Assembly: GCF_004137355.1 (NCBI RefSeq)
Contig: NZ_SDVB01000253.1
Coordinates: 650,106 to 714,105, forward strand
Reading direction: 5' to 3'
DNA length: 64,000 bases
Source of the DNA: Ciceribacter ferrooxidans
GTDB taxonomy: Bacteria; Pseudomonadota; Alphaproteobacteria; Rhizobiales; Rhizobiaceae
Made by a program: the position numbers and the translations under genes. Of the stretch, positions 51,625 to 60,839 are shown piece after piece. Under the pieces are notes generated by a model that was given only the letters and a program-made list of their open reading frames with translations, did not search any database and was not told the DNA's origin. Each line of letters begins with the position of its first letter. Within the stretch, counting starts at the first letter, position 1.

Positions 51625-53121
51625 ATGTATGAGATCGGGCATTTCATCGACGGCAAGCGCGTCGCCGGCACCAGCGGCCGCACCGCCCCCGTCTACAATC
51701 CTGCGACCGGCGAAGTGCAGGCGCAGGTGGCGCTTGCAAGCGCCGCCGAACTGAACGCCGCGGTCCAGTCCGCCAAGGCCGCGCAGCCGAAATGGGCTGC
51801 CACCAACCCGCAGCGCCGCGCCCGCGTGTTCATGAAGTTCGTCCAGCTCCTGAACGACAACATGGACGAGCTTGCCGAGATGCTGTCGCGTGAGCACGGC
51901 AAGACCATCGAGGACGCCAAGGGCGACGTCGTCCGCGGCCTCGAAGTCTGCGAATTCGTGATCGGCATTCCGCATCTTTCCAAGAGCGAGTTCACCGAAG
52001 GCGCCGGCCCGAACATCGACATGTACTCGATCCGCCAGCCGGTCGGTATCGGCGCCGGCATTACGCCGTTCAACTTCCCCGCGATGATCCCGATGTGGAT
52101 GTTCGCGCCTGCCATCGCCTGCGGCAACGCCTTCATCCTGAAGCCCTCCGAGCGGGACCCGTCCGTGCCGATGCGCCTTGCCGAACTGATGATTGAAGCC
52201 GGGCTGCCCGCCGGTGTGCTGAACGTCGTCAACGGCGACAAGGAAGCCGTCGACGGCATCCTGACCCACCCGGAAATCGGCGCCGTCTCCTTCGTCGGCT
52301 CGACCCCGATCGCCCGTTACGTCTACGGCACGGCCGCGATGAACGGCAAGCGCGCCCAGTGCTTCGGCGGTGCCAAGAACCACATGGTCATCATGCCCGA
52401 TGCCGACCTCGACCAGGCCGCCAACGCCCTGATCGGCGCCGGCTACGGTTCGGCCGGCGAGCGCTGCATGGCGATCTCGGTCGCGGTTCCGGTCGGCGAG
52501 GAAACCGCCAACCGCCTGATCGACAAGCTCACCCCGATGGTCGAGTCACTGCGCATCGGCCCCTACACCGACGAAAAGGCCGATATGGGCCCGCTCGTCA
52601 CCAAGGAGGCACGCGAGCGTGTCCTCGGTCTCATCAACCGCGGTGTGGAACAGGGTGCGAAGCTCGTCGTCGACGGCCGCGATTTCAAGCTGCAGGGCTA
52701 CGAGAACGGCAATTTCGTCGGCGGCTGCCTGTTCGACAACGTCACCCCGGACATGGACATCTACAAGACCGAGATCTTCGGACCGGTTCTCTCGGTTGTC
52801 CGCGCCAAGAACTATGAAGATGCGCTCTCCCTGCCGATGAAGCACGAATACGGCAACGGCGTCGCGATCTTCACCCGTGACGGCGATGCCGCCCGCGACT
52901 TCGCAAGCCGCATCAACATCGGCATGGTCGGCGTCAACGTTCCGATCCCGGTTCCGCTCGCCTACCACTCTTTCGGTGGCTGGAAGGCTTCCTCTTTCGG
53001 CGACCTGAACCAGCACGGCACGGACTCGATCAGGTTCTGGACCCGCACCAAGACGGTGACCTCGCGTTGGCCGTCCGGCATCAAGGACGGCGCCGAATTC
53101 TCCATCCCGACGATGAAGTGA
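51625..53121 (+). CDS. mmsA: Methylmalonate-semialdehyde dehydrogenase (CoA-acylating)
   Basis: A 498-aa aldehyde dehydrogenase that converts methylmalonate semialdehyde (valine catabolism) or malonate semialdehyde (myo-inositol, beta-alanine) plus CoA to propionyl- or acetyl-CoA. ITPFNFPAMIPMWMFAPAIACGN (about 149-171), AVSFVGSTPIARYVYG and the catalytic cysteine in GSAGERCMAISVAV (about residue 284) are present. The ENGNFVGGCLFDNVTPDMDIYKTEIFGPVLSV block is typical of MmsA/IolA. AGGAGG fixes the start. Confidence 0.95.
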   Translation: MYEIGHFIDGKRVAGTSGRTAPVYNPATGEVQAQVALASAAELNAAVQSAKAAQPKWAATNPQRRARVFMKFVQLLNDNMDELAEMLSREHGKTIEDAKGDVVRGLEVCEFVIGIPHLSKSEFTEGAGPNIDMYSIRQPVGIGAGITPFNFPAMIPMWMFAPAIACGNAFILKPSERDPSVPMRLAELMIEAGLPAGVLNVVNGDKEAVDGILTHPEIGAVSFVGSTPIARYVYGTAAMNGKRAQCFGGAKNHMVIMPDADLDQAANALIGAGYGSAGERCMAISVAVPVGEETANRLIDKLTPMVESLRIGPYTDEKADMGPLVTKEARERVLGLINRGVEQGAKLVVDGRDFKLQGYENGNFVGGCLFDNVTPDMDIYKTEIFGPVLSVVRAKNYEDALSLPMKHEYGNGVAIFTRDGDAARDFASRINIGMVGVNVPIPVPLAYHSFGGWKASSFGDLNQHGTDSIRFWTRTKTVTSRWPSGIKDGAEFSIPTMK

Positions 53122-53174
53122 GACGATTGCCCTACCCCTCGGCCTTTGCCGGTCGAGGGGGCGGTCGCAAAGCA

Positions 53175-53200
53175 AACGGGCCCTCGCGGGGCCCGTTCGT
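53175..53200. terminator. Terminator between mmsA and fbpA
   Basis: AACGGGCCC (53175-53183) pairs perfectly with GGGCCCGTT (53189-53197) around TCGCG, then TCGTGTTT. It lies between convergent genes. Confidence 0.8.
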
Positions 53201-53225
53201 GTTTCATGAGTGAGGCGTTCGCCGA

Positions 53226-54269
53226 TTACATAGACGGGCCGTCGTTGAGGCCGACCTTGTCGACCAGCTCGGAGGCCTTCTTGCGGTTCGCGGCGACGTC
53301 GGCGAGTGGCAGCGTGTCCGGCTTGATCTCGCCGAAGGAGGCGACGACCTCGGAAACCTTGGCGCCCGGCATGACCGGATATTCGAAGACCTGTTCGGCA
53401 TAGATTTCCTGCGCTTCCTGCGAGGCGAGGAATTCCATGAACTTCACGGCGTTGTCCTTGTTCGGCGCGTATTTCGCAAGTGCCATGCCGGAGATGTTGA
53501 CATGGGTGCCTCGGTCGGCGGCATTCGGGAAGAGGACCTTGATGGCGGCCGCCCATTCCTTCTCTTCCGGCTCCTTGTCGTTGGTGATCATCAGGCCGAC
53601 GTAATAGGTGTTGCCGAGCGCGATGTCGCATTCGCCGGACATGATCGCCTTGGCCTGGCTGCGGTCGTTGCCGTCGGGCTTGCGGGCGAGGTTCTCCTTC
53701 ACACCGCGCAGCCACTTCTCGGTGTATTCCTCGCCGTGGTGGGCGACCATGGAGGCGAAGAGCCCGATATTGTAGGAGTGCTGGCCGTCACGCATGCAGA
53801 TCTTGCCCTTCCACTTGGGATCGGCGAGCTCTTCGTAGGTGATGGCTTCGTCCTTTACGCGCTCCTTCGAGGCATAGACGACGCGGCCACGGGTGGTGAG
53901 GCCGAACCAGTCGCCCGCCGGATCGCGGTACTGGGCGGGGATCTGCTTGTTGATCGCCTCGTCTGCGAGCGGCTGGGTGACGCCGCCGGCCTTCGCCTCG
54001 ACCAGGCGGCCGATGTCGACCGTCAGGATCACGTCGGCCGGAGAGTTGACGCCTTCGGCGCTGATGCGCTCGACGAGACCCTTGTCGAGGAACAGGACGT
54101 TCGCCTCGATGCCGGTTTCCTTGGTGAAGGCATCGATCAGCGGCTGGATGAGTTCCGGCTGGCGATAGGAGTAGATGTTGACCTCGCCGTCGGCCAGCGC
54201 CATCTCGCCCGCTGCGAGAAATGTCGCCGAAGCGAGAAGACCCGCACGCAGCATCCGTGAAAACGTCAT
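53226..54269 (-). CDS. fbpA: Iron(III) ABC transporter, periplasmic binding protein
   Basis: A 347-aa binding protein of the FbpA/AfuA family. The signal peptide is at residues 1-27 (ends GEMALADG). The mature N-terminus EVNIYSYRQPELIQPLIDAF and the later GNTYYVGLMITND (paired-tyrosine-type iron site) and HVNISGMALAKYAPN blocks match iron(III) binders. The start at 54269 with AAGGGACACC is preferred over an extension to 54320. An IRO-like box lies 36-50 bp upstream. The fused permease at 12220-13953 is the likely partner although distant, and the ATPase is outside the window. Confidence 0.9.
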   Translation of the reverse strand: MTFSRMLRAGLLASATFLAAGEMALADGEVNIYSYRQPELIQPLIDAFTKETGIEANVLFLDKGLVERISAEGVNSPADVILTVDIGRLVEAKAGGVTQPLADEAINKQIPAQYRDPAGDWFGLTTRGRVVYASKERVKDEAITYEELADPKWKGKICMRDGQHSYNIGLFASMVAHHGEEYTEKWLRGVKENLARKPDGNDRSQAKAIMSGECDIALGNTYYVGLMITNDKEPEEKEWAAAIKVLFPNAADRGTHVNISGMALAKYAPNKDNAVKFMEFLASQEAQEIYAEQVFEYPVMPGAKVSEVVASFGEIKPDTLPLADVAANRKKASELVDKVGLNDGPSM

Positions 54270-54304
54270 GAAGGTGTCCCTTCCTGTCTGGTGTTGCATA
54301 TTCT

Positions 54305-54319
54305 TGAGCGTAATAGTCA
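54305..54319 (-). promoter_or_regulatory. Iron-responsive operator (TGA-N9-TCA) of fbpA
   Basis: TGAGCGTAATAGTCA fits the IRO consensus TGA-N9-TCA bound by RirA in rhizobia. It lies just upstream of the fbpA start, and the rirA gene is divergent next door. Confidence 0.65.
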
Positions 54320-54384
54320 TGAATGCGGAAGGGTGTCAACGGACTCTTCGTCGCAGTGGCGGTGGGGAAATGTGAACTTGACTA

Positions 54385-54421
54385 TTTTGGAATTGTTCAA
54401 AAGTAGAAAAGGCACTATATA
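54385..54421 (+). promoter_or_regulatory. rirA promoter overlapped by an Irr-type ICE box
   Basis: TTTTGGAATTGTTCAAAA (54385-54402) contains GAA-N3-TTC flanked by T and A runs, like the ICE motif of Irr. It overlaps a -35 TTGTTC (54393-54398). A 17-nt spacer leads to -10 TATATA (54416-54421). Repression of rirA by Irr under low iron is inferred. Confidence 0.55.
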
Positions 54422-54450
54422 GAGGTCAACCCAAGCACGAGGAGTCATGC

Positions 54451-54924
54451 ATGCGTTTGACGAAGCAGACCAATTATGCCGTGCGCATGCTGATGTACTG
54501 CGCGGCGAACAAGGACCGTCTGAGCCGCATCCCGGAGATCGCCAAGGCTTACGGCGTTTCGGAACTGTTCCTGTTCAAGATCCTGCAGCCGCTGAACAAG
54601 GCGGGTCTGGTGGAGACCGTTCGCGGCCGCAATGGCGGCGTACGGCTCGGCCGTCCGGCCGACAAGATCACCCTGTTCGACGTGGTGAAGGTCACCGAAG
54701 ACAGTTTCGCGATGGCCGAATGTTTCGAGGATGACGGCGAGATCGATTGCCCGCTCGTCGACAGCTGCGGGCTGAACGCAGCCCTGCGCCGCGCGCTCGG
54801 CGCTTTCTTCGAGGTCTTGACGGAATACACGATCGAGGACCTGGTCAAGGCGCGGCCGCACATCAACTTCCTGCTCGGCCTGCCCGAAGCGCCGGCAAAG
54901 ACGGTCTCCGCCCCGGCGGCCTGA
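54451..54924 (+). CDS. rirA: Rrf2-family iron regulator RirA
   Basis: A 157-aa iron-sulfur-cluster repressor. The Rrf2 winged helix MRLTKQTNYAVRMLMYCAANK and GLVETVRGRNGGVRLGRP is followed by three cluster-ligand cysteines in AECFEDDGEIDCPLVDSCGLN (about residues 91, 99 and 105), matching rhizobial RirA. With its cluster bound it represses iron-uptake genes, such as the divergent fbpA. AGGAG precedes the start. An Irr-type box overlaps its promoter and a terminator follows. It links fbpA and the Irr/RirA iron network. Confidence 0.93.
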   Translation: MRLTKQTNYAVRMLMYCAANKDRLSRIPEIAKAYGVSELFLFKILQPLNKAGLVETVRGRNGGVRLGRPADKITLFDVVKVTEDSFAMAECFEDDGEIDCPLVDSCGLNAALRRALGAFFEVLTEYTIEDLVKARPHINFLLGLPEAPAKTVSAPAA

Positions 54925-54950
54925 TCGCGACAGCAGCCTTTTTCATCGAA

Positions 54951-54981
54951 CCCCGCGGACCGAAAGGTCGGCGGGGTTTTC
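54951..54981 (+). terminator. Terminator after rirA
   Basis: CCCCGCGGACC (54951-54961) pairs with GGTCGGCGGGG (54966-54976), with one G-G mismatch and a GAAA loop, followed by TTTT. Confidence 0.85.
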
Positions 54982-55047
54982 GTTTGCCCTGTCCCTCTGA
55001 AATCGTGGGGTGAGCGAACGTGCCCTCTTGAGCGGCCGCCGTTGTCG

Positions 55048-55065
55048 GTTTACGTATACGTAAAC
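55048..55065. promoter_or_regulatory. Perfect 18-bp palindrome upstream of the GMC oxidoreductase
   Basis: GTTTACGTATACGTAAAC is a perfect palindrome 52-69 bp before the GMC-oxidoreductase start. The TTTACGT-NN-ACGTAAA form resembles operators of some dimeric regulators (for example MerR-type LiuR). No candidate regulator gene is adjacent. Confidence 0.6.
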
Positions 55066-55116
55066 GGAAAAGCGACGCCGTGGAGTGTTGCACCGCCGGG
55101 GCCTTGGGAGGGGACC

Positions 55117-56718
55117 ATGTTCGACTATGTGATCGCCGGCGGCGGCTCGGCGGGTGCGGTTCTGGCTGCGAGATTGAGCGAGGATCCGGACGTCAAGGTC
55201 TGTCTATTGGAGGCGGGCGGCATGGGGCGCGAACTGCTGCTGCGTGTGCCGTCGGGTGCGGCCGCCGTCGTGCCGGGGCGGTTGCCCTTTGCCAACTGGG
55301 CCTTCGAGACCGAGCCGCAGGCAGGCTTGAACGGCAGGCGCGGCTACCAGCCGCGCGGACGCGGTCTCGGCGGGTCGAGCCTCATCAATGCGATGCTCTA
55401 TGTTCGCGGCCATGCCGGCGACTACGACGACTGGGCGGCGGCCGGGTGCACCGGCTGGTCCTTTTCCGAGGTGCTGCCCTGGTTCCTCAAGGCGGAGGAC
55501 AATATCCGCGGCGCCGGTCCGCTCCACGGCGCCGGCGGGCCGCTGCAGGTGAGCGATGCCGACTGGGCGCGGCCGGTGAACCAGGCCTTCATCGCCGCCG
55601 GCGAGGAGCGGGGTTTTCGCCGCAACGACGATTTCAACGGTCCGGACCAGGAGGGGATCGGCCTCTACCAGGCGACGCAGTTCTGGCACGGGCCGCGCAA
55701 GGGCGAACGCTGCTCGGCCTCAGCCGCCTACCTGGCCGACCATCTCGACCGGCCGAACCTGACGATCGTCACCGGTGCGCGGGCAAGCCGCGTGCTTTTC
55801 GAGCACGGCCGCGCATCTGCCGTCGCCTACCGGGTCGGCCGCCGCGAACTGGTCGCCCGTGCGGGGCGCGAGGTGATCGTCGCCTGCGGTGCACTGCAGT
55901 CGCCGCAACTCCTGATGCTTTCGGGCATCGGCCCCGCGGACGACCTACGCCGCCACGGCATTGCGGTCGTCGCCGACAGTCCGGAGGTCGGGCGCAACCT
56001 GCAGGACCACCTCGATTTCACCATGATCTACCGTTCGCGCGACCGCGACATGATCGGCATCGGCCTCCACGGCGCCGCCGACATCGCCCGATCGTCGCGG
56101 GAGTGGCGGCGCGAGGGCACCGGGCACCTGCGCTCGACCTTCGCGGAGTCGGGCGCCTTCCTGAAAACCGACCCGGCGCTCGACCGCCCGGACATCCAGC
56201 TCCATTTCGTCGTCGCCATGGTCGACGATCACGCCCGCCGGCTGCACATGGGCTACGGCTATTCGTGCCATGTCTGTCTGCTCAGGCCGCATTCGCGCGG
56301 GACCGTGACGTTGAAGAGCGCCGATCCACTTTCCGCTCCCCGCATCGACCCCGCCTTTCTCTCCGATCCGCGCGACATGGCGGGCGTGCTCGCCGGCACG
56401 AAAGTGATGCGCGACATCATGGAGGCGGGCGCGCTCGCCGGCTACCGCAAGCGCGAGCTCTACGCCGAGGCCGGCGGATCGGATGCAGCACTCACCGGGC
56501 GCATTCGCGCTCGCGCCGACACGATCTACCATCCCGTTGGCACCTGCCGCATGGGGTCCGACGACCGCGCCGTCGTCGGCCCGGCACTCAGGGTCCGTGG
56601 CGTCGAGGGGCTTCGCGTGGTCGACGCCTCGGTGATGCCGACGCTGATCGGCGGCAACACCAACGCGCCGGTCATCATGATGGCCGAAAAGATCGCCGCC
56701 GAGATGCTTGCGGGTTGA
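55117..56718 (+). CDS. GMC-family FAD oxidoreductase (choline dehydrogenase-like)
   Basis: A 533-aa flavoenzyme. The FAD dinucleotide motif [19 protein letters not shown] is at residues 5-23, GMC signature 1 at about 80-105 ([18 protein letters not shown]) and signature 2 at about 249-263 ([15 protein letters not shown]). The C-terminal active-site region is [14 protein letters not shown] with His, and [12 protein letters not shown]. It oxidises an alcohol; choline, polyethylene-glycol-type or sugar alcohols are possible, and no BetB or BetI partner is adjacent, so betA is not assigned. The start at 55117 has GGGAGGGG; an upstream in-frame extension to 55042 would run through the palindrome. 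Confidence 0.9.
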   Translation: MFDYVIAGGGSAGAVLAARLSEDPDVKVCLLEAGGMGRELLLRVPSGAAAVVPGRLPFANWAFETEPQAGLNGRRGYQPRGRGLGGSSLINAMLYVRGHAGDYDDWAAAGCTGWSFSEVLPWFLKAEDNIRGAGPLHGAGGPLQVSDADWARPVNQAFIAAGEERGFRRNDDFNGPDQEGIGLYQATQFWHGPRKGERCSASAAYLADHLDRPNLTIVTGARASRVLFEHGRASAVAYRVGRRELVARAGREVIVACGALQSPQLLMLSGIGPADDLRRHGIAVVADSPEVGRNLQDHLDFTMIYRSRDRDMIGIGLHGAADIARSSREWRREGTGHLRSTFAESGAFLKTDPALDRPDIQLHFVVAMVDDHARRLHMGYGYSCHVCLLRPHSRGTVTLKSADPLSAPRIDPAFLSDPRDMAGVLAGTKVMRDIMEAGALAGYRKRELYAEAGGSDAALTGRIRARADTIYHPVGTCRMGSDDRAVVGPALRVRGVEGLRVVDASVMPTLIGGNTNAPVIMMAEKIAAEMLAG

Positions 56719-56805
56719 CCGTAGATCACGTTCACCGCGGGTGGACTTGGACGCGCCGATCACTATCTTCCGCTTCGTCGCAACGAGTACGGCAGGAGCG
56801 GACAG

Positions 56806-57342
56806 GTGGAGCGGACGAAGACGGCAACGCCGGGAGCGATTATCGTGATGGGGGTCTGCGGCTGCGGCAAGTCGTCCGTCGGTGCTGCGATCGCAGAACG
56901 CCTCGGCCTGCCCTTCATCGAAGGGGACGTCCTGCATCCGGAATCGAATGTCGAGAAGATGTCACGCGGCGAACCCCTGAATGACGAAGACCGCTGGCCG
57001 TGGCTCGAAATCATCGGCCGGGCGATGGCCGACGCATTGGGCCGCGGCGAGGGGATCGTCGTCTCCTGCTCGGCGCTGAAGAAGGTCTATCGCGACCGGC
57101 TCCGGACTGCGACCGGCGGCAGCCTCTCCTTCGTTTACCTCGAAGGAACGCGCGAACTGCTGAGCGAGCGGATGGGGTCGCGCACCGGCCATTTCATGCC
57201 GACCTCTCTCCTCGACAGCCAGCTTGCCACGCTCGAAGTGCCGACCGGCGAGCCGGGGGTCGTAACAGTCGATATCGATCGCGGCATCTGGGAGATCGTG
57301 GACATGGCGGTCAGCGGGCTTTCGCCAGCTGCGAGCCGCTGA
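56806..57342 (+). CDS. gntK: Gluconokinase
   Basis: A 178-aa P-loop kinase that phosphorylates gluconate to 6-phosphogluconate. Walker A GVCGCGKSS is at residues about 15-23. The substrate blocks FIEGDVLHPESNVEKMSRGEPLNDEDRWPWL and VVSCSALKKVYRDRLR, then GHFMPTSLLDSQLATLE, are GntK hallmarks. It starts with GTG at 56806, supported by AGGAG and by the family N-terminus; the first ATG would cut into the P-loop strand. It stands alone, without a gluconate permease gene nearby. Confidence 0.93.
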   Translation: MERTKTATPGAIIVMGVCGCGKSSVGAAIAERLGLPFIEGDVLHPESNVEKMSRGEPLNDEDRWPWLEIIGRAMADALGRGEGIVVSCSALKKVYRDRLRTATGGSLSFVYLEGTRELLSERMGSRTGHFMPTSLLDSQLATLEVPTGEPGVVTVDIDRGIWEIVDMAVSGLSPAASR

Positions 57343-57373
57343 AGGCCGCCCACGGCCTGCCTCGCGATGGAGG

Positions 57374-57769
57374 TCAGGACAATTCCGACTGGTCGATCAC
57401 CGGCACGTGCGGCAGGTCATAATAGTCGCCGGCGGATTCCGTGTGAATCTGGCTCTCCATCCTGAGGCCGGTCTGTCCGTCGATCGTCCCGGCCCAGATC
57501 GAGATGTAGGGATTGTCGTGCCGCCGCCAGAACAGGTTGCTGCCGCAGTTACCGCAGAAGCCGCGTTCCGCCGTGTCGGAAGACCGGAACCACCGGAGGG
57601 TGTCACCTCTGATCGTCACGTCGGCCCGCGCGGCTTGCGTCGCTGCAACATAGTGGCCGGACGTTTTCCTGCACTGGTGGCAATGGCAGGCGACCACCGG
57701 TCGCAATTCTCCCCGAACGTCGTAGGTGACGCCGCCGCAAAGGCAGCCACCCGTTTTCCGTTGCTCCAC
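57374..57769 (-). CDS. GFA-domain zinc protein (glutathione-dependent formaldehyde-activating family)
   Basis: A 131-aa protein with the zinc-binding cysteines of the GFA fold: GGCLCGGVTYD (about residues 8-18), CHCHQCRKTSG (about 30-40) and FCGNCGSNLFW (about 79-89). Members such as Gfa bind S-hydroxymethylglutathione, but most act on unknown thiol adducts, so formaldehyde is not assured. The start is a GTG at 57769 with GGAGAAGAG upstream, which gives family length; the frame continues to 58003 as a shadow of the next gene. Confidence 0.82.
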   Translation of the reverse strand: MEQRKTGGCLCGGVTYDVRGELRPVVACHCHQCRKTSGHYVAATQAARADVTIRGDTLRWFRSSDTAERGFCGNCGSNLFWRRHDNPYISIWAGTIDGQTGLRMESQIHTESAGDYYDLPHVPVIDQSELS

Positions 57770-57875
57770 CGCTCTTCTCCCAAACGAAATCCGATTGGGC
57801 GCAAGTTGCCACACAATCGTCACGCCGGCTGGCGCCGGCGCGACGGCATCCGGCTCGTTGTCGACGGGCTTTCGC

Positions 57876-59171
57876 TCAGACGCCGAGCTTGTCGCGCAGG
57901 CCGTACCACCACGCGCCGAGAACGGTGAGCGGCACGCGGAAGGTCCTGCCGCCGGGGAAGGGAAGCGCCGGCAGCGAGGCCCAGACGTCGAAGCGACCGG
58001 CATGTCCGCGGACTGCTTCGCCGAGGATCTTGCCGAGCAGATGGGTCGTCGTGACCCCGTGGCCGGAATCGCCGTGGGAGAAATAAACGTTCTCCGAAAG
58101 CCGTCCGATATGCGGAATGCGCGTGAGCGTCAGCGCGAAATTGCCGCTCCAGGCGAAGTCGATCCGGGCACCCTTGAGCTGCGGGAAGGTCTTCAGCATG
58201 TTCGGGCGGATGACGCCCGTGAGGTTCGCGGGGTCATGCCCGCCATATCCGATGCCGCCGCCGTAGAGCAGCCGGTTGTCGGCGGTGCGGCGATAGTAGT
58301 CGAGCACGTAGTTGGCATCCTCGACGCAGTAGTTGGCCGGAAGCAGGTCCTCGATCAGCTTCGCGTCGAGCGGTTCCGTCGCCATGACCTGCGAGGAGAC
58401 CGGCATCATCCGGTCGGTGATCTTCGGCAGCATCGAGCCGAGATAGGCGTTGCCGCAGACGAGCACGTATCTCGCCTTCACCCGGCCCCTGGCCGTCTTC
58501 ACGACGGGGCTCGCCCCCATGTCGAGCCCGGTGACCCGCGACTTCTCGAAGATCCGCACGCCCAGCCCTTCGGCGGCGGCGGCCTCGCCGAGCACCAGGT
58601 TCAGGGGATGGATGTGGCCGCCGAGACGATCGATCATGCCGCCGACATAGCGGTCCGTCTTGACGTAGCGGCCGACCTCGGATTTCGAGACCATCTCGAG
58701 CCCGGTATGCCCGTGCTTTTCCCAGTTCGCCTTCACATGCGCCATCTCCTTGACCTGCTTGTCAGTGAAGGCGGCGAAGAAACCGCCGTCGACGAGATCG
58801 CAGCGAATGCCGTATGTCGCGACGCGGCGGCGGATGATCTCGCCACCCTCGAGCGACATCTCGCCGAGCTTCACGGCCTTCTCTTGGCCGTAGCGCCTGG
58901 CGATCACGTCGAGGTCACGGCTGTAGCCGTTGACGATCTGGCCGCCGTTGCGGCCGGAGGCACCGAAGCCGATGCGCTCGCCTTCGAGCACCACCACCGA
59001 GAAGCCGTTCTCGGCGAGTTCCAGCGCGGCGGAAATGCCGGTGAAGCCGGCGCCGATCACGCAGACATCGGCCTCCGTCTCGCCTTCGAGTTCGGGACGG
59101 ACGCGCTTGTCGTTGGCCGTTGCCGCATACCAGGAATTGGCGTGGCCGGGATTGTTCGGGGAAGTCTGCAT
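57876..59171 (-). CDS. puuB: FAD-dependent gamma-glutamylputrescine oxidase-like enzyme
   Basis: A 431-aa DAO-family flavoprotein. The N-terminal segment SWYAATANDKRVRPELEGETEADVCVIGAGFTGISAALELAENG has the FAD motif GAGFTG. C-terminal HGDSGHGVTTTHLLGKILGEAV is typical of PuuB/OrdL. It would oxidise gamma-glutamylputrescine made by the adjacent puuA product, giving an aldehyde, ammonia and H2O2. The start at 59171 has AGGAACAGGACG and lies 13 bp after the puuA stop. Pairing with puuA supports polyamine use, but other amines cannot be excluded. Confidence 0.85.
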   Translation of the reverse strand: MQTSPNNPGHANSWYAATANDKRVRPELEGETEADVCVIGAGFTGISAALELAENGFSVVVLEGERIGFGASGRNGGQIVNGYSRDLDVIARRYGQEKAVKLGEMSLEGGEIIRRRVATYGIRCDLVDGGFFAAFTDKQVKEMAHVKANWEKHGHTGLEMVSKSEVGRYVKTDRYVGGMIDRLGGHIHPLNLVLGEAAAAEGLGVRIFEKSRVTGLDMGASPVVKTARGRVKARYVLVCGNAYLGSMLPKITDRMMPVSSQVMATEPLDAKLIEDLLPANYCVEDANYVLDYYRRTADNRLLYGGGIGYGGHDPANLTGVIRPNMLKTFPQLKGARIDFAWSGNFALTLTRIPHIGRLSENVYFSHGDSGHGVTTTHLLGKILGEAVRGHAGRFDVWASLPALPFPGGRTFRVPLTVLGAWWYGLRDKLGV

Positions 59172-59184
59172 CGTCCTGTTCCTC

Positions 59185-60543
59185 TCAAACGGTCCGGATA
59201 TAGGCGTCGTATTCCACGTCGGTGACGCGGAGCGAGAATTCCGAGATTTCCTGTTGCTTGCAGGCGGTGTAGAGCCCGCGATACTTCGGGCCGAGGGCCG
59301 CATAGGCGAAGCTCGACTTCGAAAAACGCTGCAGCGACTGGTCCCAGTTGGTCGGGAGCGGCTCGTGGTTGATCGCGTGCTCGTCGCCGCTGATCGCGCC
59401 GCCCGGCTGCGTCTTCTCCCTCATGCCCGCGAGCGCGGCGCTCAGGATCATCGCGACGACGAGATAAGGGTTCGTATCGGCGCCGGCGACGCGATGCTCG
59501 ATGCGGGTCGCGGGTCGGCTCGCGGTGATGACGCGCACCGCCGCCGAGCGGTTGTCGAAGCCCCAGGAGGCATAGGTCGGTGCATGCTCCGACGGCCGCA
59601 GCCGACGGTAGGAATTCTGGTGGGGCGCGAAGACCGCCATGCTTTCGCCCATGGATTCCAGAAGCCCGCCGACCGAATGGAAGAGCGCCTCCGACGGCCC
59701 GTCTTCACCGGCGTAGATGTTGGCACCGGTCTCGTCGAGCACCGAGAAATGCACATGCATGCCGCTGCCGGCCTGCATGCCGTAGGGCTTCGCCATAAAG
59801 GTGGCGTCGAGATCGTGGCAGCGGGCGACGCCCTTGACGATGCGTTTCAGCAGCACTGCGTAGTCGGCGGCCGCGAGCGCATCCGGCACGTGGTTCAGGT
59901 TGATCTCGTACTGGCCGGGGCCGTTTTCGCGCAGCGTCGTGTCGGCCGGCACCTTCTGCGCGCGTGCCGCGGTGGAGATCGCGTGGAAGACCTCTTCGAA
60001 ATCCTGCAGTTCGGCGATCGAAAGCACCTGCGTCTGGCCGGTATGCCAGCGGCCTTCGCGGGTGTTCGGCGGGCGCACCGGATCGAGCGCCGAGCGCACC
60101 GGATCGATGAGGTAGAATTCGAGTTCGGTGGCGACGACCGGAGTCAACCCGAGCTTGCGGTAGCGCTCGACGACGCTTGCCAGCACGTTGCGCGGATTGG
60201 CGTAGAAGCCGCTGCCGTCCGGATTGCGCATCTCGAGCAGCACCTGCGCCGTCGGCCGCGACAGCCAGGTGACGCGCGACAGCGTGCCGGGAACCGGAAA
60301 ACAGAGCCCGTCGGGATCGCCGGTGCCCTCTGCGAGCCCCGCGGCATTGACGTCGCGTCCCCAGACATCGAGCGCATAGACCGAGCGCGGCATGGCCATG
60401 CCCTTGGTCAGGACGTCGAGGGCGCGTTCGCGCGGGATCCACTTGCCCCGCGGAACGCCGTTGACGTCGATGACGAAGGCTTCCAGCACTTCGATGTCGG
60501 GGTTTGCTTCGAAAAAGGTTTTGGCTTGGCTTTCAATATCCAT
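59185..60543 (-). CDS. puuA: Glutamine-synthetase-family gamma-glutamylpolyamine synthetase
   Basis: A 452-aa GlnA-like ligase. VIDVNGVPRGKWIPRERA (about residues 22-39), the ATP-binding EINLNHVPDALAAADYAVLLKRIVKGVA (about 226-253) and GSGMHVHFSVLDETGANIYAG, then RRLRPSEHAPTYASWGFDNRSAAVRV, are the catalytic blocks of the PuuA/GlnT subfamily rather than of ordinary glutamine synthetase. It ligates glutamate to putrescine or a similar amine. It is upstream of puuB in a two-gene operon. The potFGHI importer 50 kb away is a probable partner. The 296-bp gap upstream (60544-60839) holds no gene. Confidence 0.87.
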   Translation of the reverse strand: MDIESQAKTFFEANPDIEVLEAFVIDVNGVPRGKWIPRERALDVLTKGMAMPRSVYALDVWGRDVNAAGLAEGTGDPDGLCFPVPGTLSRVTWLSRPTAQVLLEMRNPDGSGFYANPRNVLASVVERYRKLGLTPVVATELEFYLIDPVRSALDPVRPPNTREGRWHTGQTQVLSIAELQDFEEVFHAISTAARAQKVPADTTLRENGPGQYEINLNHVPDALAAADYAVLLKRIVKGVARCHDLDATFMAKPYGMQAGSGMHVHFSVLDETGANIYAGEDGPSEALFHSVGGLLESMGESMAVFAPHQNSYRRLRPSEHAPTYASWGFDNRSAAVRVITASRPATRIEHRVAGADTNPYLVVAMILSAALAGMREKTQPGGAISGDEHAINHEPLPTNWDQSLQRFSKSSFAYAALGPKYRGLYTACKQQEISEFSLRVTDVEYDAYIRTV

Positions 60544-60801
60544 AAGGCACCGGCAGTGGTTTCAACGATCTGACCCGCGCATGCGGAAAAACGCACGCGC
60601 AAACGGTATCGAACGACGCTAACGGTCGCCGAAATCTCCGTGGTAGTTCAGAAAGCGAAACATGCCTCAGCCTCTACAGTCTCCCGCCGGGATGCATCGG
60701 AAGGTGCGAAGACAAGGATCGGCCCGGCGGTTTCCGCGACCGCGCGGAAACTTGGTCTTTCGACCGAAGACACCGCTATCACGAAATTGCCGCATTTGCC
60801 A

Positions 60802-60828
60802 GCCCCGCCGCGAGGTGCGCGGCAGGGC
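60802..60828 (-). terminator. Hairpin after the DadA-like gene
   Basis: GCCCCGCCGCG (60802-60812) pairs with CGCGGCAGGGC (60818-60828) with one mismatch. It starts 12 nt beyond the minus-strand stop at 60840. There is no U-run, so termination is tentative. Confidence 0.4.
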
Positions 60829-60839
60829 GGCAGATTACG

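Noticed and set aside
54388-54401. TTG-N8-CAA before rirA as an NnrR box
   Set aside because: The inner GAA-N3-TTC with T/A flanks and the iron context fit an Irr-type ICE better than an NO/oxygen box.
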